NCBI RefSeq assembly: GCF_018982965.1
Contig: NZ_JACBYP010000009.1
Location: forward strand, 55,970 to 119,969
DNA from: Streptomyces mayonensis
GTDB lineage: Bacteria > Actinomycetota > Actinomycetes > Streptomycetales > Streptomycetaceae
DNA: 64,000 bases
Direction: 5' to 3'
The position numbers and the translations under genes are program-made. Below, one piece after another: positions 34,458 to 44,098 of this stretch. The first letter of the stretch is position 1. The number at the start of each line of letters is the position of its first letter. The notes under the pieces were generated by a model. It searched no databases and was not told the origin of the DNA. It was given only the letters and a program-made list of their open reading frames with translations.

Positions 34458-35597
34458 GTGGCCACGGACTACTACGCCGTACTCGGCGTACGCCGCGACG
34501 CGTCCCAGGACGAGATCAAGAAGGCGTTCCGGAGGCTCGCCCGCGAGCTGCACCCGGACGTCAACCCCGATCCGAAGACCCAGGAGCGGTTCAAGGAGAT
34601 CAACGCCGCCTACGAGGTGCTGTCGGACCCGCAGAAGAAGCAGGTCTACGACCTCGGCGGCGACCCCCTCTCGCAGGCCGCCGGCGGCGGCGGTGCGGGC
34701 GGCTTCGGCGCGGGCGGCTTCGGGAACTTCTCGGACATCATGGACGCGTTCTTCGGTACGGCGTCGCAGCGCGGGCCGCGCTCGCGCACCCGCCGCGGCC
34801 AGGACGCGATGATCCGCATCGAGGTCGAGCTGGACGAGGCGGCCTTCGGCACGACCAAGGACATCCAGGTCGACACGGCCGTCGTCTGCAACACCTGCAA
34901 CGGCGAGGGCGCGGCGCCCGGCACCTCTGCCCAGACCTGCGACATGTGCCGCGGCCGCGGTGAGGTCTCCCAGGTCACCCGCTCCTTCCTGGGCCAGGTC
35001 ATGACCTCCCGGCCCTGCCCGCAGTGCCAGGGCTTCGGCACCGTCGTCCCGACCCCGTGCCCGGAGTGCGCGGGCGACGGCCGGATCCGCTCGCGGCGCA
35101 CCCTGACCGTGAAGATCCCGGCCGGTGTCGACAACGGCACCCGGATCCAGCTCGCGGGCGAGGGCGAGGTCGGCCCCGGCGGCGGCCCCGCCGGCGACCT
35201 GTACGTCGAGATCCACGAACTGCCCCACTCGACCTTCCAGCGCCGCGGCGACGACCTGCACTGCACGGTCACCATCCCGATGACGGCGGCGGCCCTCGGC
35301 ACGAAGGTGCCGCTGGAGACCCTCGACGGCATGGAGGAGGTCGACATCCGGCCGGGCACCCAGTCCGGCCAGTCGATCCCGCTGCACGGCCGGGGCATCA
35401 CCCACCTGCGCGGCGGCGGCCGCGGCGACCTCATCGTCCACGTCGAGGTCACCACGCCCACCAAGCTCGACCCCGAACAGGAACGCCTCCTGCGCGAACT
35501 GGCCCAGCAGCGCGGCGAGGAACGGCCGACGGGCCAGTTCCAGCCGGGGCAGCAGGGGCTCTTCTCCCGCCTGAAGGACGCCTTCAACGGGCGCTGA
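34458..35597 (+). CDS. dnaJ: Molecular chaperone DnaJ (DnaJ2)
   Basis: The protein is 379 aa with a J-domain carrying HPD (32-34), a Gly/Phe-rich linker (about 78-95) and four CxxCxGxG zinc repeats (CNTCNGEG, CDMCRGRG, CPQCQGFG, CPECAGDG), then the substrate-binding C-terminal domains. It stimulates DnaK ATPase. It is the second Streptomyces DnaJ, expressed with hrcA and so controlled by heat through CIRCE. Confidence 0.96.
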   Translation: MATDYYAVLGVRRDASQDEIKKAFRRLARELHPDVNPDPKTQERFKEINAAYEVLSDPQKKQVYDLGGDPLSQAAGGGGAGGFGAGGFGNFSDIMDAFFGTASQRGPRSRTRRGQDAMIRIEVELDEAAFGTTKDIQVDTAVVCNTCNGEGAAPGTSAQTCDMCRGRGEVSQVTRSFLGQVMTSRPCPQCQGFGTVVPTPCPECAGDGRIRSRRTLTVKIPAGVDNGTRIQLAGEGEVGPGGGPAGDLYVEIHELPHSTFQRRGDDLHCTVTIPMTAAALGTKVPLETLDGMEEVDIRPGTQSGQSIPLHGRGITHLRGGGRGDLIVHVEVTTPTKLDPEQERLLRELAQQRGEERPTGQFQPGQQGLFSRLKDAFNGR

Positions 35598-35706
35598 CCG
35601 GCGGCCGGCCGGCGGAGGCCGCGTCCCCCGGGATGCGGATGACTCTGGCGTATGCCAACGGAAGCCCGGATTCGGACGGGTGTGGAGGACGTGACACCAT
35701 GCGGTC

Positions 35707-36801
35707 ATGTCCTCCGCACTGACCGATCTCTTCCCCTACCCGATCGTGCAGGCGCCGATGGCGGGAGGCGTCTCCGTGCCGCCGCTCGCCGCCGCGGTCT
35801 GCGAGGCGGGCGGGCTGGGCTTCCTCGCCGCCGGCTACAAGACCGCCGACGGGATGTACCAGGAGATCAAACAGCTGCGGAGCCTCACCTCCCGTTCCTT
35901 CGGCGTCAACCTCTTCCTGCCGCAGCCGGAGACGGCCGACCCCGCCGCCGTCGGCGTCTACGCCCACCAGCTGGCCGGCGAGGCCGCCTGGTACGAGACG
36001 GAACTGGGCGACCCCGACAGCGGCCGGGACGACGGCTACGACGCCAAGCTCGCCGTACTCCTCGACGACCCGGTGCCGGTGGTCTCCTTCCACTTCGGCG
36101 TCCCGAGCCCCGAGGTCGTCGACTCCCTGCACCGCGTCGGCACCTTCGCCCTGGTCGCCGCGACCACGGCGGAGGAGGCCCGGGCCGTCGAGCAGTCCGG
36201 CGCCGACGCGGTGATCGCGCAGGGCGCCGAGGCCGGCGGACACCAGGGCACCCACCGCGACAGCGCGGAGACCGGCGGATCCGGCACCGGACTGCTGTCG
36301 CTGGTCGCCCAGGTACGGGAGACGGTGAGCCTGCCGATCGTCGCCGCGGGCGGCATCATGCGCGGCGGCCAGATCGCCTCCGTCCTCGCCGCCGGAGCGA
36401 GCGCGGCCCAGCTCGGCACGGCCTTCCTCGCCACCCCCGAGTCGGGCGCGCACGCCGTGCACAAACAGGCGCTGACCAACCCGCTGTTCGTCCGCACCGA
36501 ACTGACCCGCGCCTTCTCCGGCCGCCCCGCCCGCGGCCTGGTCAACCGCTTCCTGCGCGAGCACGGGCCCTACGCGCCCGCCGCGTACCCCGACGTCCAC
36601 CACCTCACCTCGCCGTTGCGCAAGGCGGCGGCGAAGGCGGGCGACGCGCAGGGCATGGCCCTCTGGGCGGGACAGGGCCACCGGATGGCCCGGGAGCTGC
36701 CCGCCGGACAGCTGGTCGAGGTGCTGGTGGCCGAACTCGCCGCCGCCGGGACGGCGTTGTCGGGCTACGCGACCTACACGACGGGGGGCGCCGGCCGATG
36801 A
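35707..36801 (+). CDS. Nitronate monooxygenase family protein
   Basis: A 364-aa FMN-dependent TIM-barrel protein that oxidises alkyl nitronates in characterised members. The N-terminal PIVQAPMAGG, the central AQGAEAGGHQG with the conserved His and the phosphate-binding IVAAGGIMRGGQI...GAS match the family. It overlaps the rsmE start by 4 bases, which suggests translational coupling, though no shared pathway is apparent. Confidence 0.88.
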   Translation: MSSALTDLFPYPIVQAPMAGGVSVPPLAAAVCEAGGLGFLAAGYKTADGMYQEIKQLRSLTSRSFGVNLFLPQPETADPAAVGVYAHQLAGEAAWYETELGDPDSGRDDGYDAKLAVLLDDPVPVVSFHFGVPSPEVVDSLHRVGTFALVAATTAEEARAVEQSGADAVIAQGAEAGGHQGTHRDSAETGGSGTGLLSLVAQVRETVSLPIVAAGGIMRGGQIASVLAAGASAAQLGTAFLATPESGAHAVHKQALTNPLFVRTELTRAFSGRPARGLVNRFLREHGPYAPAAYPDVHHLTSPLRKAAAKAGDAQGMALWAGQGHRMARELPAGQLVEVLVAELAAAGTALSGYATYTTGGAGR

Positions 36802-37547
36802 CGGCACCGGTGTTCGTGGTCGGCTCCCTCACCCCCCGGGACCTGCCCGGCGGGGAGTACGTCGTCGACGGCCCCGAGGGGCGGCACGCCGTCTCCGTCA
36901 AGCGGCTGCGCGCCGGAGAGGACGTGGTCCTCACCGACGGGCGCGGGCACTGGGCCGAGGGCGTGGTGAAGGCCGCCGAGGGCAAGGACCGCCTCGTCGT
37001 CGCGGAGCTGGACCAGGTCCACGAGGAGCCGCCCGGGCAGCCCCGCATCACCGTCGTCCAGGCCCTGCCCAAGGGCGACCGGGGCGAGCTGGCCGTCGAG
37101 ACGATGACCGAGGTCGGTGTGGACGCGATCGTGCCGTGGGCGGCGTCCCGGTGCATCACCCAGTGGAAGGGCGAACGCGGCCTCAAGGCACTCGGCAAGT
37201 GGCGGGCCACGGCCCGGGAGGCCGGCAAGCAGTCCCGCCGGGTCCGCTTCCCCGACGTCGCGGACGCGGCGACGAGCAAACAGGTTGCCTCACTTCTCGC
37301 CGACGCCGACTTCGCCGCCGTCCTCCACGAGAGCGGCGACGCCCCGCTGTCCACGGCCCAACTCCCCGCCTCCGGCGACATCGTGCTGGTCGTCGGTCCC
37401 GAAGGGGGCGTGTCCCCGGACGAGTTGGCGCTCTTCGCCGAGGCCGGTGCCCGCCCCTACCGCCTGGGCCGCAGCGTCCTGCGCACCTCCACCGCGGGCA
37501 CCGCGGCCACCGCCGCACTGCTGACCCGCACCGGCCGCTGGTCCTGA
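36798..37547 (+). CDS. rsmE: 16S rRNA (uracil-1498-N3)-methyltransferase
   Basis: RsmE methylates U1498 of 16S rRNA. The 249-aa protein has the N-terminal PUA-like region and the C-terminal SPOUT domain with the knot motif VVGPEGGVSPDEL and the closing LGRSVLRTSTA. TEVGVDAIVPW is also characteristic. It follows the nitronate monooxygenase by ATGA overlap and is downstream of dnaJ, a common order in bacteria. Confidence 0.94.
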   Translation: MTAPVFVVGSLTPRDLPGGEYVVDGPEGRHAVSVKRLRAGEDVVLTDGRGHWAEGVVKAAEGKDRLVVAELDQVHEEPPGQPRITVVQALPKGDRGELAVETMTEVGVDAIVPWAASRCITQWKGERGLKALGKWRATAREAGKQSRRVRFPDVADAATSKQVASLLADADFAAVLHESGDAPLSTAQLPASGDIVLVVGPEGGVSPDELALFAEAGARPYRLGRSVLRTSTAGTAATAALLTRTGRWS

Positions 37548-37640
37548 CGGCGCCCGACGGCCCGCGCGCTGCCCGGGGGTGGTGAGGAGTGGCCGTATGC
37601 GCCCTTTCGTCCGCCGCGCACCGGTGGCACGCTGCCGTCC

Positions 37641-38225
37641 ATGGGGGCATTGAGGCGGATCCTGCGCACCGCACCGGTGGCCGTCGGCGCGGCCGTCGCC
37701 GTCGGCGGACTCGCCGCGTGCGAGCCGGGCGGGATCGGTACGGCCACGGTGTCGTACACGACCGACCAGACCGCGACCCGCGAACTGGACCGGCAGCAGA
37801 CACAGGTGCGGTGGCTCACCTGCACCGCCTCCCGCGACGGCGACGGCGACGGCGACGGCGAGGGCGACGGCGACAAGAGCGACAGCGACGGTGGCAGTGG
37901 CACGGGTGCACGCGCCACCGCCCCGGCCGGTGCGGAGAAGACCCTCGTCACCGTCGACTGCGAGGGCAAGACCGACGACGACAAGGACATCACCGTCCAC
38001 GGCAAGGTCACCCGCGTCGTCAACGGCGCCTGCGTACGCGGCGACCTCACCGCCGAGGTGGGCGGCAAACAGGTCTTCCACGTCGACGGACTGGGCAACT
38101 GCGATACGGCCGGCACCCCGCCCGCCGACCGCCCCTCACCGCAGCGGCCCGGGCCCACCGTGACCGTCACCCGCACCATCTGGTGCCCGGACGACCCGCA
38201 CTGCCGTCCGGTGGAGGGCAAGTAG
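37641..38225 (+). CDS. Putative secreted lipoprotein
   Basis: A 194-aa protein with an N-terminal signal sequence (positive MGALRRILRTAP, hydrophobic core) and lipobox LAAC at about residues 24-27. After the Cys, an Asp/Gly repeat (GDGDGDGEGDGDK) encoded by GGCGAC units interrupts a small beta-rich domain with four further Cys. Presumed to be anchored on the outer face of the membrane. Function unknown. Confidence 0.8.
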   Translation: MGALRRILRTAPVAVGAAVAVGGLAACEPGGIGTATVSYTTDQTATRELDRQQTQVRWLTCTASRDGDGDGDGEGDGDKSDSDGGSGTGARATAPAGAEKTLVTVDCEGKTDDDKDITVHGKVTRVVNGACVRGDLTAEVGGKQVFHVDGLGNCDTAGTPPADRPSPQRPGPTVTVTRTIWCPDDPHCRPVEGK

Positions 38226-38241
38226 CGCGCGGCCGTCGTGC

Positions 38242-38276
38242 ACCGGCCACCGGTGGCCGGTGGCCGGTGGCCGGTA
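38242..38276. repeat. 20-bp perfect palindrome plus GGCCGGT repeats
   Basis: ACCGGCCACCGGTGGCCGGT (38242-38261) is a perfect palindrome, followed by two more GGCCGGT units. It lies just after the lipoprotein stop and 50 bases before the tricorn start and could act as a terminator. Confidence 0.75.
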
Positions 38277-38326
38277 AGTGATCCAAACCTCTGTCGGCGG
38301 GCGGCGCCCCTGCATAGGGTGAGGGG

Positions 38327-41300
38327 GTGACACAGCCCGTAGCGCCTGCCTATCTCCGTTTTCCGCACCCGCACGGCGAGTTGGTCGCCTTCACCGCCGA
38401 GGACGACGTGTGGCTCGCCCCGCTCGACGGCGGCCGGGCCTGGCGGGTCAGCGCCGACAACGTGCCGGTGAACCACCCGCGCATCTCGCCCGACGGCACC
38501 GCGGTCGCCTGGACCTCCACCCGCGACGGCGCCCCCGAGGTGCACGTCGCTCCCGTCGACGGCGGCCCCGCCAAGCGCCTCACCCACTGGGGCAGCAACC
38601 GGACCCAGGTACGCGGCTGGACCGCCGACGGCCGCGTCCTCGCCCTCAGCACCCAAGGCCAGGCCAGCCTGCGCCGCAGCTGGGCCCGTGCCGTCCCGCT
38701 CGACGGCGGACCGGCCACCACCCTGCCCTACGGCCCCGTCGGCGACGTCGCCCAGGGCACGCACACCGTGCTGCTCTCCGCGCCCATGGGCCGCGAGGCC
38801 GCCTGGTGGAAGCGCTACCGGGGCGGCACCGCGGGCAAGTTGTGGATCGACCGCGAGGACGACGGCGAGTTCGTACGCCTGCACGCGGACCTCGACGGCA
38901 ACATCGAGTACCCCTTCTGGGTCGGCGACCGGATCGCGTTCCTCTCCGACCACGAGGGCACCGGCGCCCTCTACTCCTCCCTCGCCGACGGCTCCGACCT
39001 GCGCCGCCACACTCCCCTCGAGGGCTTCTACGCCCGCCACGCCACGACCGACGGCACCCGTGTCGTCTACGCGTCCGCCGGTGAACTGTGGACGCTGGAC
39101 GACCTCGACGGCGCCGAGCCCCGCCGGCTCGACATCCGGCTCGGCGGCGCCCGCGTCGACCTCCAGCCGTACCCCGTCAACGCCGCCCGCTGGTTCGGGT
39201 CCGCGTCCCCCGACCACACCGCGCGCGGCAGCGCCGTCGCCGTACGCGGCGGCGTGCACTGGGTCACCCACCGCTCGGGACCCGCCCGCGCCCTCGCGGC
39301 GACCCCCGGCGTCCGCACCCGGCTGCCGCGCACCTTCCGCGCCGAGGGCGAGGAGTGGGTGGTGTGGGTGACGGACGCCGAGGGCGACGACGCCCTGGAG
39401 TTCGCGCCCGCCACCGGCCTCGCGCCCGGCGCCACCGCGCGGCGGCTGGCCGCCGGACAGCTCGGCCGGGTGCTGAACCTCGCCGTGGCCCCCGACGGCA
39501 GCCGGGCCGCCGTCGCCTCGCACGACGGACGGGTCCTGCTCGTGGAGCGCGAGACCGGCGAGGTCCGCGAGGTCGACCGCAGCGAGAACGGCGACGCCTC
39601 CGGCCTGGTCTTCTCGCCCGACTCCGCCTGGCTCGCCTGGTCCCACCCCGGACCCGACCCGCTGCGCCAGCTCAAACTCGCCAACACCACCGACCTGTCG
39701 GTGAGCGAGGCGACACCGCTGCGCTTCAGGGACTACGCGCCCGCCTTCACCCTGGACGGCAAGCACCTCGCCTTCCTCTCCGCCCGTTCCTTCGACCCGG
39801 TCTACGACGAGCACGTCTTCGACCTCGCCTTCGTCGAGGGCGCCCGCCCCTACCTGATCACCCTCGCCGCGACCACCCCCTCGCCCTTCGGGCCGCAGCG
39901 CCACGGGCGTCCCTTCGAGACGCCGGACCGCGAGGAGACCCCCGACAGCGAGGGCACCCCCACCACCCGGATCGACATCGAGGGCCTCGCCGACCGCATC
40001 GTGCCGTTCCCGGTGGAGGCCGCCCGCTACTCCGGGCTGCGCGCGGCCAAGGACGGCGTGCTGTGGCTGCGCCACCCGCTCACCGGCGTCCTCGGAGCCT
40101 CCCGCGCCAACCCGGAGGACCCCGACCCCAACACCGAGCTGGAGCGCTACGACCTCGCCCAGCAGCGCGTCGAGCACCTCGGGGGCGACGCCGACCACTT
40201 CGAGGTCAGCGGCGACGGCAAGCGGGTGCTGCTGTGGACCGACGGACGGCTCAAGGTCGTACCCAGCGACCGGCGGGCCTCCGGCGACGAGGACAGCGAC
40301 ACCAACATCACCGTCGACCTGGGGCGGATCCGGCAGACCGTCGAACCGGCCGCCGAGTGGCGGCAGATGTTCGACGAGACCGGCCGCATCATGCGGGACC
40401 ACTACTGGCGGGCCGACATGAACGGCGTCGACTGGGACGCCGTCCTGGACCGCTACCGGCCCGTCCTCGACCGCGTCGCCACCCACGACGACCTGGTCGA
40501 CCTCCTGTGGGAGGTGCACGGCGAACTCGGCACCTCGCACGCCTACGTCACCCCGCGCGGCGGCCACGGCTCCGGCGCCCGGCAGGGCCTGCTCGGCGCC
40601 GACCTCTCCCGCCACGAGGACGGCGCCTGGCACATCGACCGCGTGCTGCCCTCCGAGACCTCCGACCCCGACGCCCGCTCCCCGCTCGCCGCGCCCGGTG
40701 TCGCCGTGCGCGCCGGCGACGCGATCGTCGCGGTCGCCGGACAGGCCGTCGACCCGGTCACCGGGCCGGGGCCGCTGCTCGTCGGCACGGCGGGCAAGCC
40801 GGTGGAGCTGACCATCTCCCCGTCCGGCGGGGGAGAGGTGCGGCACGCCGTCGTCGTCCCGCTCGCCGACGAGGAGCCGCTGCGCTACCACGCCTGGGTC
40901 GCCGACCGCCGCGCCTACGTCCACGAGAAGTCCGGCGGCAGGCTCGGCTACCTGCACGTCCCCGACATGCAGGCGCCCGGCTGGGCCCAGATCCACCGCG
41001 ACCTGCGCGTCGAGGTGGCCCGCGAGGGCCTGGTCGTCGACGTGCGCGAGAACCGCGGCGGTCACACCTCCCAGCTGGTCGTGGAGAAGCTGGCCCGGCG
41101 CATCGTCGGCTGGGACCTGCCGCGCGGCATGCGGCCGTCCAGCTACCCGCTGGACGCGCCCCGCGGGCCGGTCGTCGCCGTCGCCAACGAGTTCTCCGGC
41201 TCGGACGGCGACATCGTCAACGCCGCCATCAAGGCACTCGGGATCGGACCGGTCGTCGGCGTGCGCACCTGGGGCGGCGTCATCGGCATCGACAGCCGCT

Positions 41301-41524
41301 ACCGGCTGGTCGACGGCACACTGATCACGCAGCCGAAGTACGCGTTCTGGCTGGAGGGTTACGGCTGGGGAGTGGAGAACCACGGCGTCGACCCGGACGT
41401 GGAGGTCCCCCAGCGCCCCCAGGACCACGCGGCGGGCCGCGACCCGCAACTGGACGAGGCGATCGCGCTGGCCCTGGCGGCCCTGGAGGAAACCCCGGCG
41501 AAGACCCCGCCGAGCCTGCCGTAG
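38327..41524 (+). CDS. tri: Tricorn protease (S41 family peptidase)
   Basis: A 1065-aa cytoplasmic protease expected to trim peptides produced by the proteasome or Clp. The N-terminal two thirds hold beta-propeller repeats (for example HPRISPDGTAVAWTS, LVFSPDSAWLAWS). A C1 region then carries GELGTSHAYV with the candidate catalytic His, followed by a PDZ domain and the S41 core with NEFSGSDGD, the candidate nucleophile Ser lying near residue 959. A TAGGGT hexamer 6 bases before GTG 38327 suggests a leaderless transcript. Bacterial tricorn was characterised from S. coelicolor. Confidence 0.92.
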   Translation: MTQPVAPAYLRFPHPHGELVAFTAEDDVWLAPLDGGRAWRVSADNVPVNHPRISPDGTAVAWTSTRDGAPEVHVAPVDGGPAKRLTHWGSNRTQVRGWTADGRVLALSTQGQASLRRSWARAVPLDGGPATTLPYGPVGDVAQGTHTVLLSAPMGREAAWWKRYRGGTAGKLWIDREDDGEFVRLHADLDGNIEYPFWVGDRIAFLSDHEGTGALYSSLADGSDLRRHTPLEGFYARHATTDGTRVVYASAGELWTLDDLDGAEPRRLDIRLGGARVDLQPYPVNAARWFGSASPDHTARGSAVAVRGGVHWVTHRSGPARALAATPGVRTRLPRTFRAEGEEWVVWVTDAEGDDALEFAPATGLAPGATARRLAAGQLGRVLNLAVAPDGSRAAVASHDGRVLLVERETGEVREVDRSENGDASGLVFSPDSAWLAWSHPGPDPLRQLKLANTTDLSVSEATPLRFRDYAPAFTLDGKHLAFLSARSFDPVYDEHVFDLAFVEGARPYLITLAATTPSPFGPQRHGRPFETPDREETPDSEGTPTTRIDIEGLADRIVPFPVEAARYSGLRAAKDGVLWLRHPLTGVLGASRANPEDPDPNTELERYDLAQQRVEHLGGDADHFEVSGDGKRVLLWTDGRLKVVPSDRRASGDEDSDTNITVDLGRIRQTVEPAAEWRQMFDETGRIMRDHYWRADMNGVDWDAVLDRYRPVLDRVATHDDLVDLLWEVHGELGTSHAYVTPRGGHGSGARQGLLGADLSRHEDGAWHIDRVLPSETSDPDARSPLAAPGVAVRAGDAIVAVAGQAVDPVTGPGPLLVGTAGKPVELTISPSGGGEVRHAVVVPLADEEPLRYHAWVADRRAYVHEKSGGRLGYLHVPDMQAPGWAQIHRDLRVEVAREGLVVDVRENRGGHTSQLVVEKLARRIVGWDLPRGMRPSSYPLDAPRGPVVAVANEFSGSDGDIVNAAIKALGIGPVVGVRTWGGVIGIDSRYRLVDGTLITQPKYAFWLEGYGWGVENHGVDPDVEVPQRPQDHAAGRDPQLDEAIALALAALEETPAKTPPSLP

Positions 41525-41536
41525 CCTGCGGCCGCT

Positions 41537-41666
41537 CAGCCGCGGGCAGCCGTGCCTCTCCCAAGTGCCCCAAGGGCCTGGGAGTTGCCCCCGGGGCGGC
41601 ACGACTGCCCGCGGCTGCGGTGCGCTCCGGAGCGGCGGGGCCGCCCGCCCCGGAGCGCACCGCAGC
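41537..41666. terminator. Two adjoining large stem-loops after the tricorn gene
   Basis: Arms 41537-41556 and 41598-41617 pair over 20 bases with one mismatch. Arms 41614-41630 and 41650-41666 pair perfectly over 17 bases. The two stems share GCTG, so they cannot both be complete at once. They probably terminate the tricorn message before the HIT gene. Confidence 0.85.
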
Positions 41667-41732
41667 TGCGCGGACGCGACAGCGCGGCCGATACGATGCC
41701 CGTCAGAAGATCACCGGCGTGAGGAGCACCCC

Positions 41733-42086
41733 ATGGCAGGGGAACCCCAGGACGACTGCCTGTTCTGCAAGATCGTCGCAGGCCAGATCCCGGCGACGAT
41801 CGTCCGCGAGACGGACACCACCGTCGCCTTCCGCGACATCAACCCCCAGGCCCCCACCCACGTCCTGGTGATCCCCAAGGCCCACCACAAGGACGCCGCC
41901 GCCCTCGCCGCCGCCGCACCGCAGCTCGCCGCCGACGTCCTGCGCGAGACACAGGCCGTCGCCGACGCGGAGCAGCTGGACAGCTACCGCACCACCTTCA
42001 ACACCGGCGCCGGCGCGGGCCAGACCGTCTGGCACGCGCACGCCCACGTCCTCGGCGGCCGCGGCCTCGAATGGCCCCCCGGATAG
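41733..42086 (+). CDS. HIT family (histidine triad) nucleotide hydrolase
   Basis: A 117-aa protein with [12 protein letters not shown] at the N-terminus and the triad HAHAHV at residues 101-106, as in HinT-type phosphoramidases acting on AMP-amine bonds. GAGGAG precedes the ATG. It lies 19 bases before the RNase Z-like gene and is probably co-transcribed. Confidence 0.93.
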   Translation: MAGEPQDDCLFCKIVAGQIPATIVRETDTTVAFRDINPQAPTHVLVIPKAHHKDAAALAAAAPQLAADVLRETQAVADAEQLDSYRTTFNTGAGAGQTVWHAHAHVLGGRGLEWPPG

Positions 42087-42105
42087 CCCGGGACGGAACA
42101 GACCC

Positions 42106-43011
42106 GTGTCCGTACGCGAACTCGTCGTCCTCGGCACCGCCAGCCAGGTCCCGACCCGGCACCGCAACCACAACGGCTACCTCCTCCGCTGGGACGGCGA
42201 GGGCATCCTGTTCGACCCCGGCGAGGGCACGCAGCGCCAGATGCTGCGCGCCGGGGTCGCCGCCCACGACCTGAACCGGATCTGCGTCACGCACTTCCAC
42301 GGCGACCACAGCCTCGGACTCGCCGGCGTCATCCAGCGCGTCAACCTCGACCGGGTCCCGCACCAGGTCACCGCCCACTACCCGCGCTCCGGGCAGCGCT
42401 TCTTCGAGCGCCTGCGGTACGCCACCGCCTACCGCGAGACCGTCGCCCTCACCGAGGCCCCCGTCGAGACGGACGGCCCCCTCGCCGTCACCCCCGCCTA
42501 CACCCTGGACGCGCGCAGGCTCTCGCACCCCGTCGAGTCGTACGGCTACCGGCTCACCGAGCCCGACGGCCGCCGCATGCTCCCCGACCGCCTCGCCGCG
42601 CACGGCATCAAGGGCCCCGACGTCGGCCGCATCCAGCGCGACGGCTCGCTGAACGGCGTACCGCTCGACGAGGTCAGCGAGGTACGCCCCGGCCAGCGGT
42701 TCGCGTTCGTCATGGACACCCGGCTCTGCGAGGGCGTGCACGCGCTGGCCGAGGGCTGCGACCTGCTGGTGATCGAGTCCACCTTCCTCGACGAGGACGA
42801 GACCCTCGCCGCCGACCACGGCCACCTCACCGCGGGCCAGGCCGCCCGCGCCGCCCGGGACGCCGGCGTACGGCACCTCGTCCTGACCCACTTCAGCCAG
42901 CGCTACTCCGACCCCGGGGAGTTCGAGCGGCAGGCGAGGGCGGCCGGATTCGACGGCGAGCTGACCGTGGCCCGCGACCTCACCCGCATCCCGGTTCCGA
43001 AACGTCGGTGA
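42106..43011 (+). CDS. rnz: Ribonuclease Z-like MBL hydrolase
   Basis: RNase Z cuts the 3' trailer from tRNA precursors lacking encoded CCA, as the tRNAs in this window do. The 301-aa protein has HFHGDH (63-68), a late MDTR/ADHGHLT segment with further ligands and LTHFSQRY near the C-terminus. The long insertion of about residues 90-180 is the usual exosite arm. The GTG start at 42106 fits the family N-terminus ([13 protein letters not shown]). Confidence 0.88.
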   Translation: MSVRELVVLGTASQVPTRHRNHNGYLLRWDGEGILFDPGEGTQRQMLRAGVAAHDLNRICVTHFHGDHSLGLAGVIQRVNLDRVPHQVTAHYPRSGQRFFERLRYATAYRETVALTEAPVETDGPLAVTPAYTLDARRLSHPVESYGYRLTEPDGRRMLPDRLAAHGIKGPDVGRIQRDGSLNGVPLDEVSEVRPGQRFAFVMDTRLCEGVHALAEGCDLLVIESTFLDEDETLAADHGHLTAGQAARAARDAGVRHLVLTHFSQRYSDPGEFERQARAAGFDGELTVARDLTRIPVPKRR

Positions 43012-43031
43012 AACCGCCGTACGATGCTCTG

Positions 43032-44024
43032 ATGCCCCTGCCCATAGCTGAACTGCACCTCCACATCGAAGGCACCCTGGAACCCGAGCTGGCCTTCGCG
43101 CTGGCCGCCCGCAACGGCGTCGCCCTCCCGTACGCGGACGAGGACGCCCTGCGCGAGGCATACCGCTTCGAGGACCTCCAGTCCTTCCTGAACCTGTACT
43201 ACGAACTGATGGCCGTCCTGCGCACCGAGCGGGACTTCGAGGACCTCGCCAACGCCTACCTCGCCCGCGCCGCCGCCCAGGGCGTCCGGCACGCCGAGAT
43301 CTTCTTCGACCCGCAGGCCCACTTCGCCCGGGGCGTGGAGATGGGCACGGTCGTGGAGGGGCTGTGGCGGGCGCTCGGCAGCAGCCGCGAGAACCACGGC
43401 GTCTCCACCCGGCTGATCCTCTGCTTCCTGCGCGACGACTCCGCCGAGTCGGCGCTGGCGACCCTGGACGCCGCGAAGCCGTACCTCGACCGGATCACCG
43501 GCGTCGGCCTGGACTCCGCCGAGGCCGGCCACCCGCCGGCCAAGTTCCGCGAGGTGTACGAGGCCGCCGCCGCGCTCGGCCTGCGCCGGGTCGCGCACGC
43601 CGGCGAGGAGGGCCCGCCCGAGTACGTCGTCGAGGCCCTCGACGTCCTCGGCGTCGAGCGGATCGACCACGGACTGCGCTCGGTCGAGGATCCGGCGCTG
43701 GTGGAGCGGCTGGTGCGCGAGCGCGTCCCGCTCACCCTGTGCCCGCTCTCCAACGTCCGGCTGCGCACGGTCGACACCCTCGCCGACCACCCGCTGCCCG
43801 CGATGCTCGACGCCGGGCTGATGTGCACGGTCAACTCCGACGACCCCGCCTACTTCGGCGGCTACGCGGGCGACAACTTCGACGCCGTGCGCCGTGCCCT
43901 CGGCCTCGGCGACGAACGGCTGCGGGAACTGGCCCGCAACTCGTTCCTCGCCTCCTTCCTGGAGGACGACGAGGAACTGCGGGCACGCTGCCTGGCCGAG
44001 GTGGACGCCTACACGTTCTCCTAG
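43032..44024 (+). CDS. Adenine/adenosine deaminase
   Basis: A 330-aa amidohydrolase that removes the amino group from adenine or adenosine. HLHIEGTLEPE near residue 9 is the metal-binding start. The wording IEGTLEPE is that of the adenine deaminase subgroup rather than the LDGA of adenosine deaminases, so adenine is my preferred substrate. Later motifs are AHAGEE, RIDHG and NSDDPAYF. ATG 43032 has a TACGAT hexamer 6 bases upstream, so I prefer it to the overlapping GTG 43008. Confidence 0.85.
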   Translation: MPLPIAELHLHIEGTLEPELAFALAARNGVALPYADEDALREAYRFEDLQSFLNLYYELMAVLRTERDFEDLANAYLARAAAQGVRHAEIFFDPQAHFARGVEMGTVVEGLWRALGSSRENHGVSTRLILCFLRDDSAESALATLDAAKPYLDRITGVGLDSAEAGHPPAKFREVYEAAAALGLRRVAHAGEEGPPEYVVEALDVLGVERIDHGLRSVEDPALVERLVRERVPLTLCPLSNVRLRTVDTLADHPLPAMLDAGLMCTVNSDDPAYFGGYAGDNFDAVRRALGLGDERLRELARNSFLASFLEDDEELRARCLAEVDAYTFS

Positions 44025-44098
44025 CGCGCCGGGACGCCCGCGGACTGTCGGCGGCGTGGTGCACACTGGCCTGATCCGCACCATGCCAGGGAGCGCCC

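Noticed and set aside
37457..41602. A very long open frame (over 1300 codons) on the minus strand opposite the tricorn gene
   Set aside because: GC-rich coding DNA leaves the antisense frame open. Its translation is low-complexity (Val/Gly/Ala/Arg) with no domain, while the plus strand encodes a clear tricorn protease.
43008..43031. GTG at 43008 as start of the deaminase, overlapping the RNase Z stop
   Set aside because: The family normally starts at MPLPxAELHLH, and a -10 box lies 6 bases before ATG 43032.
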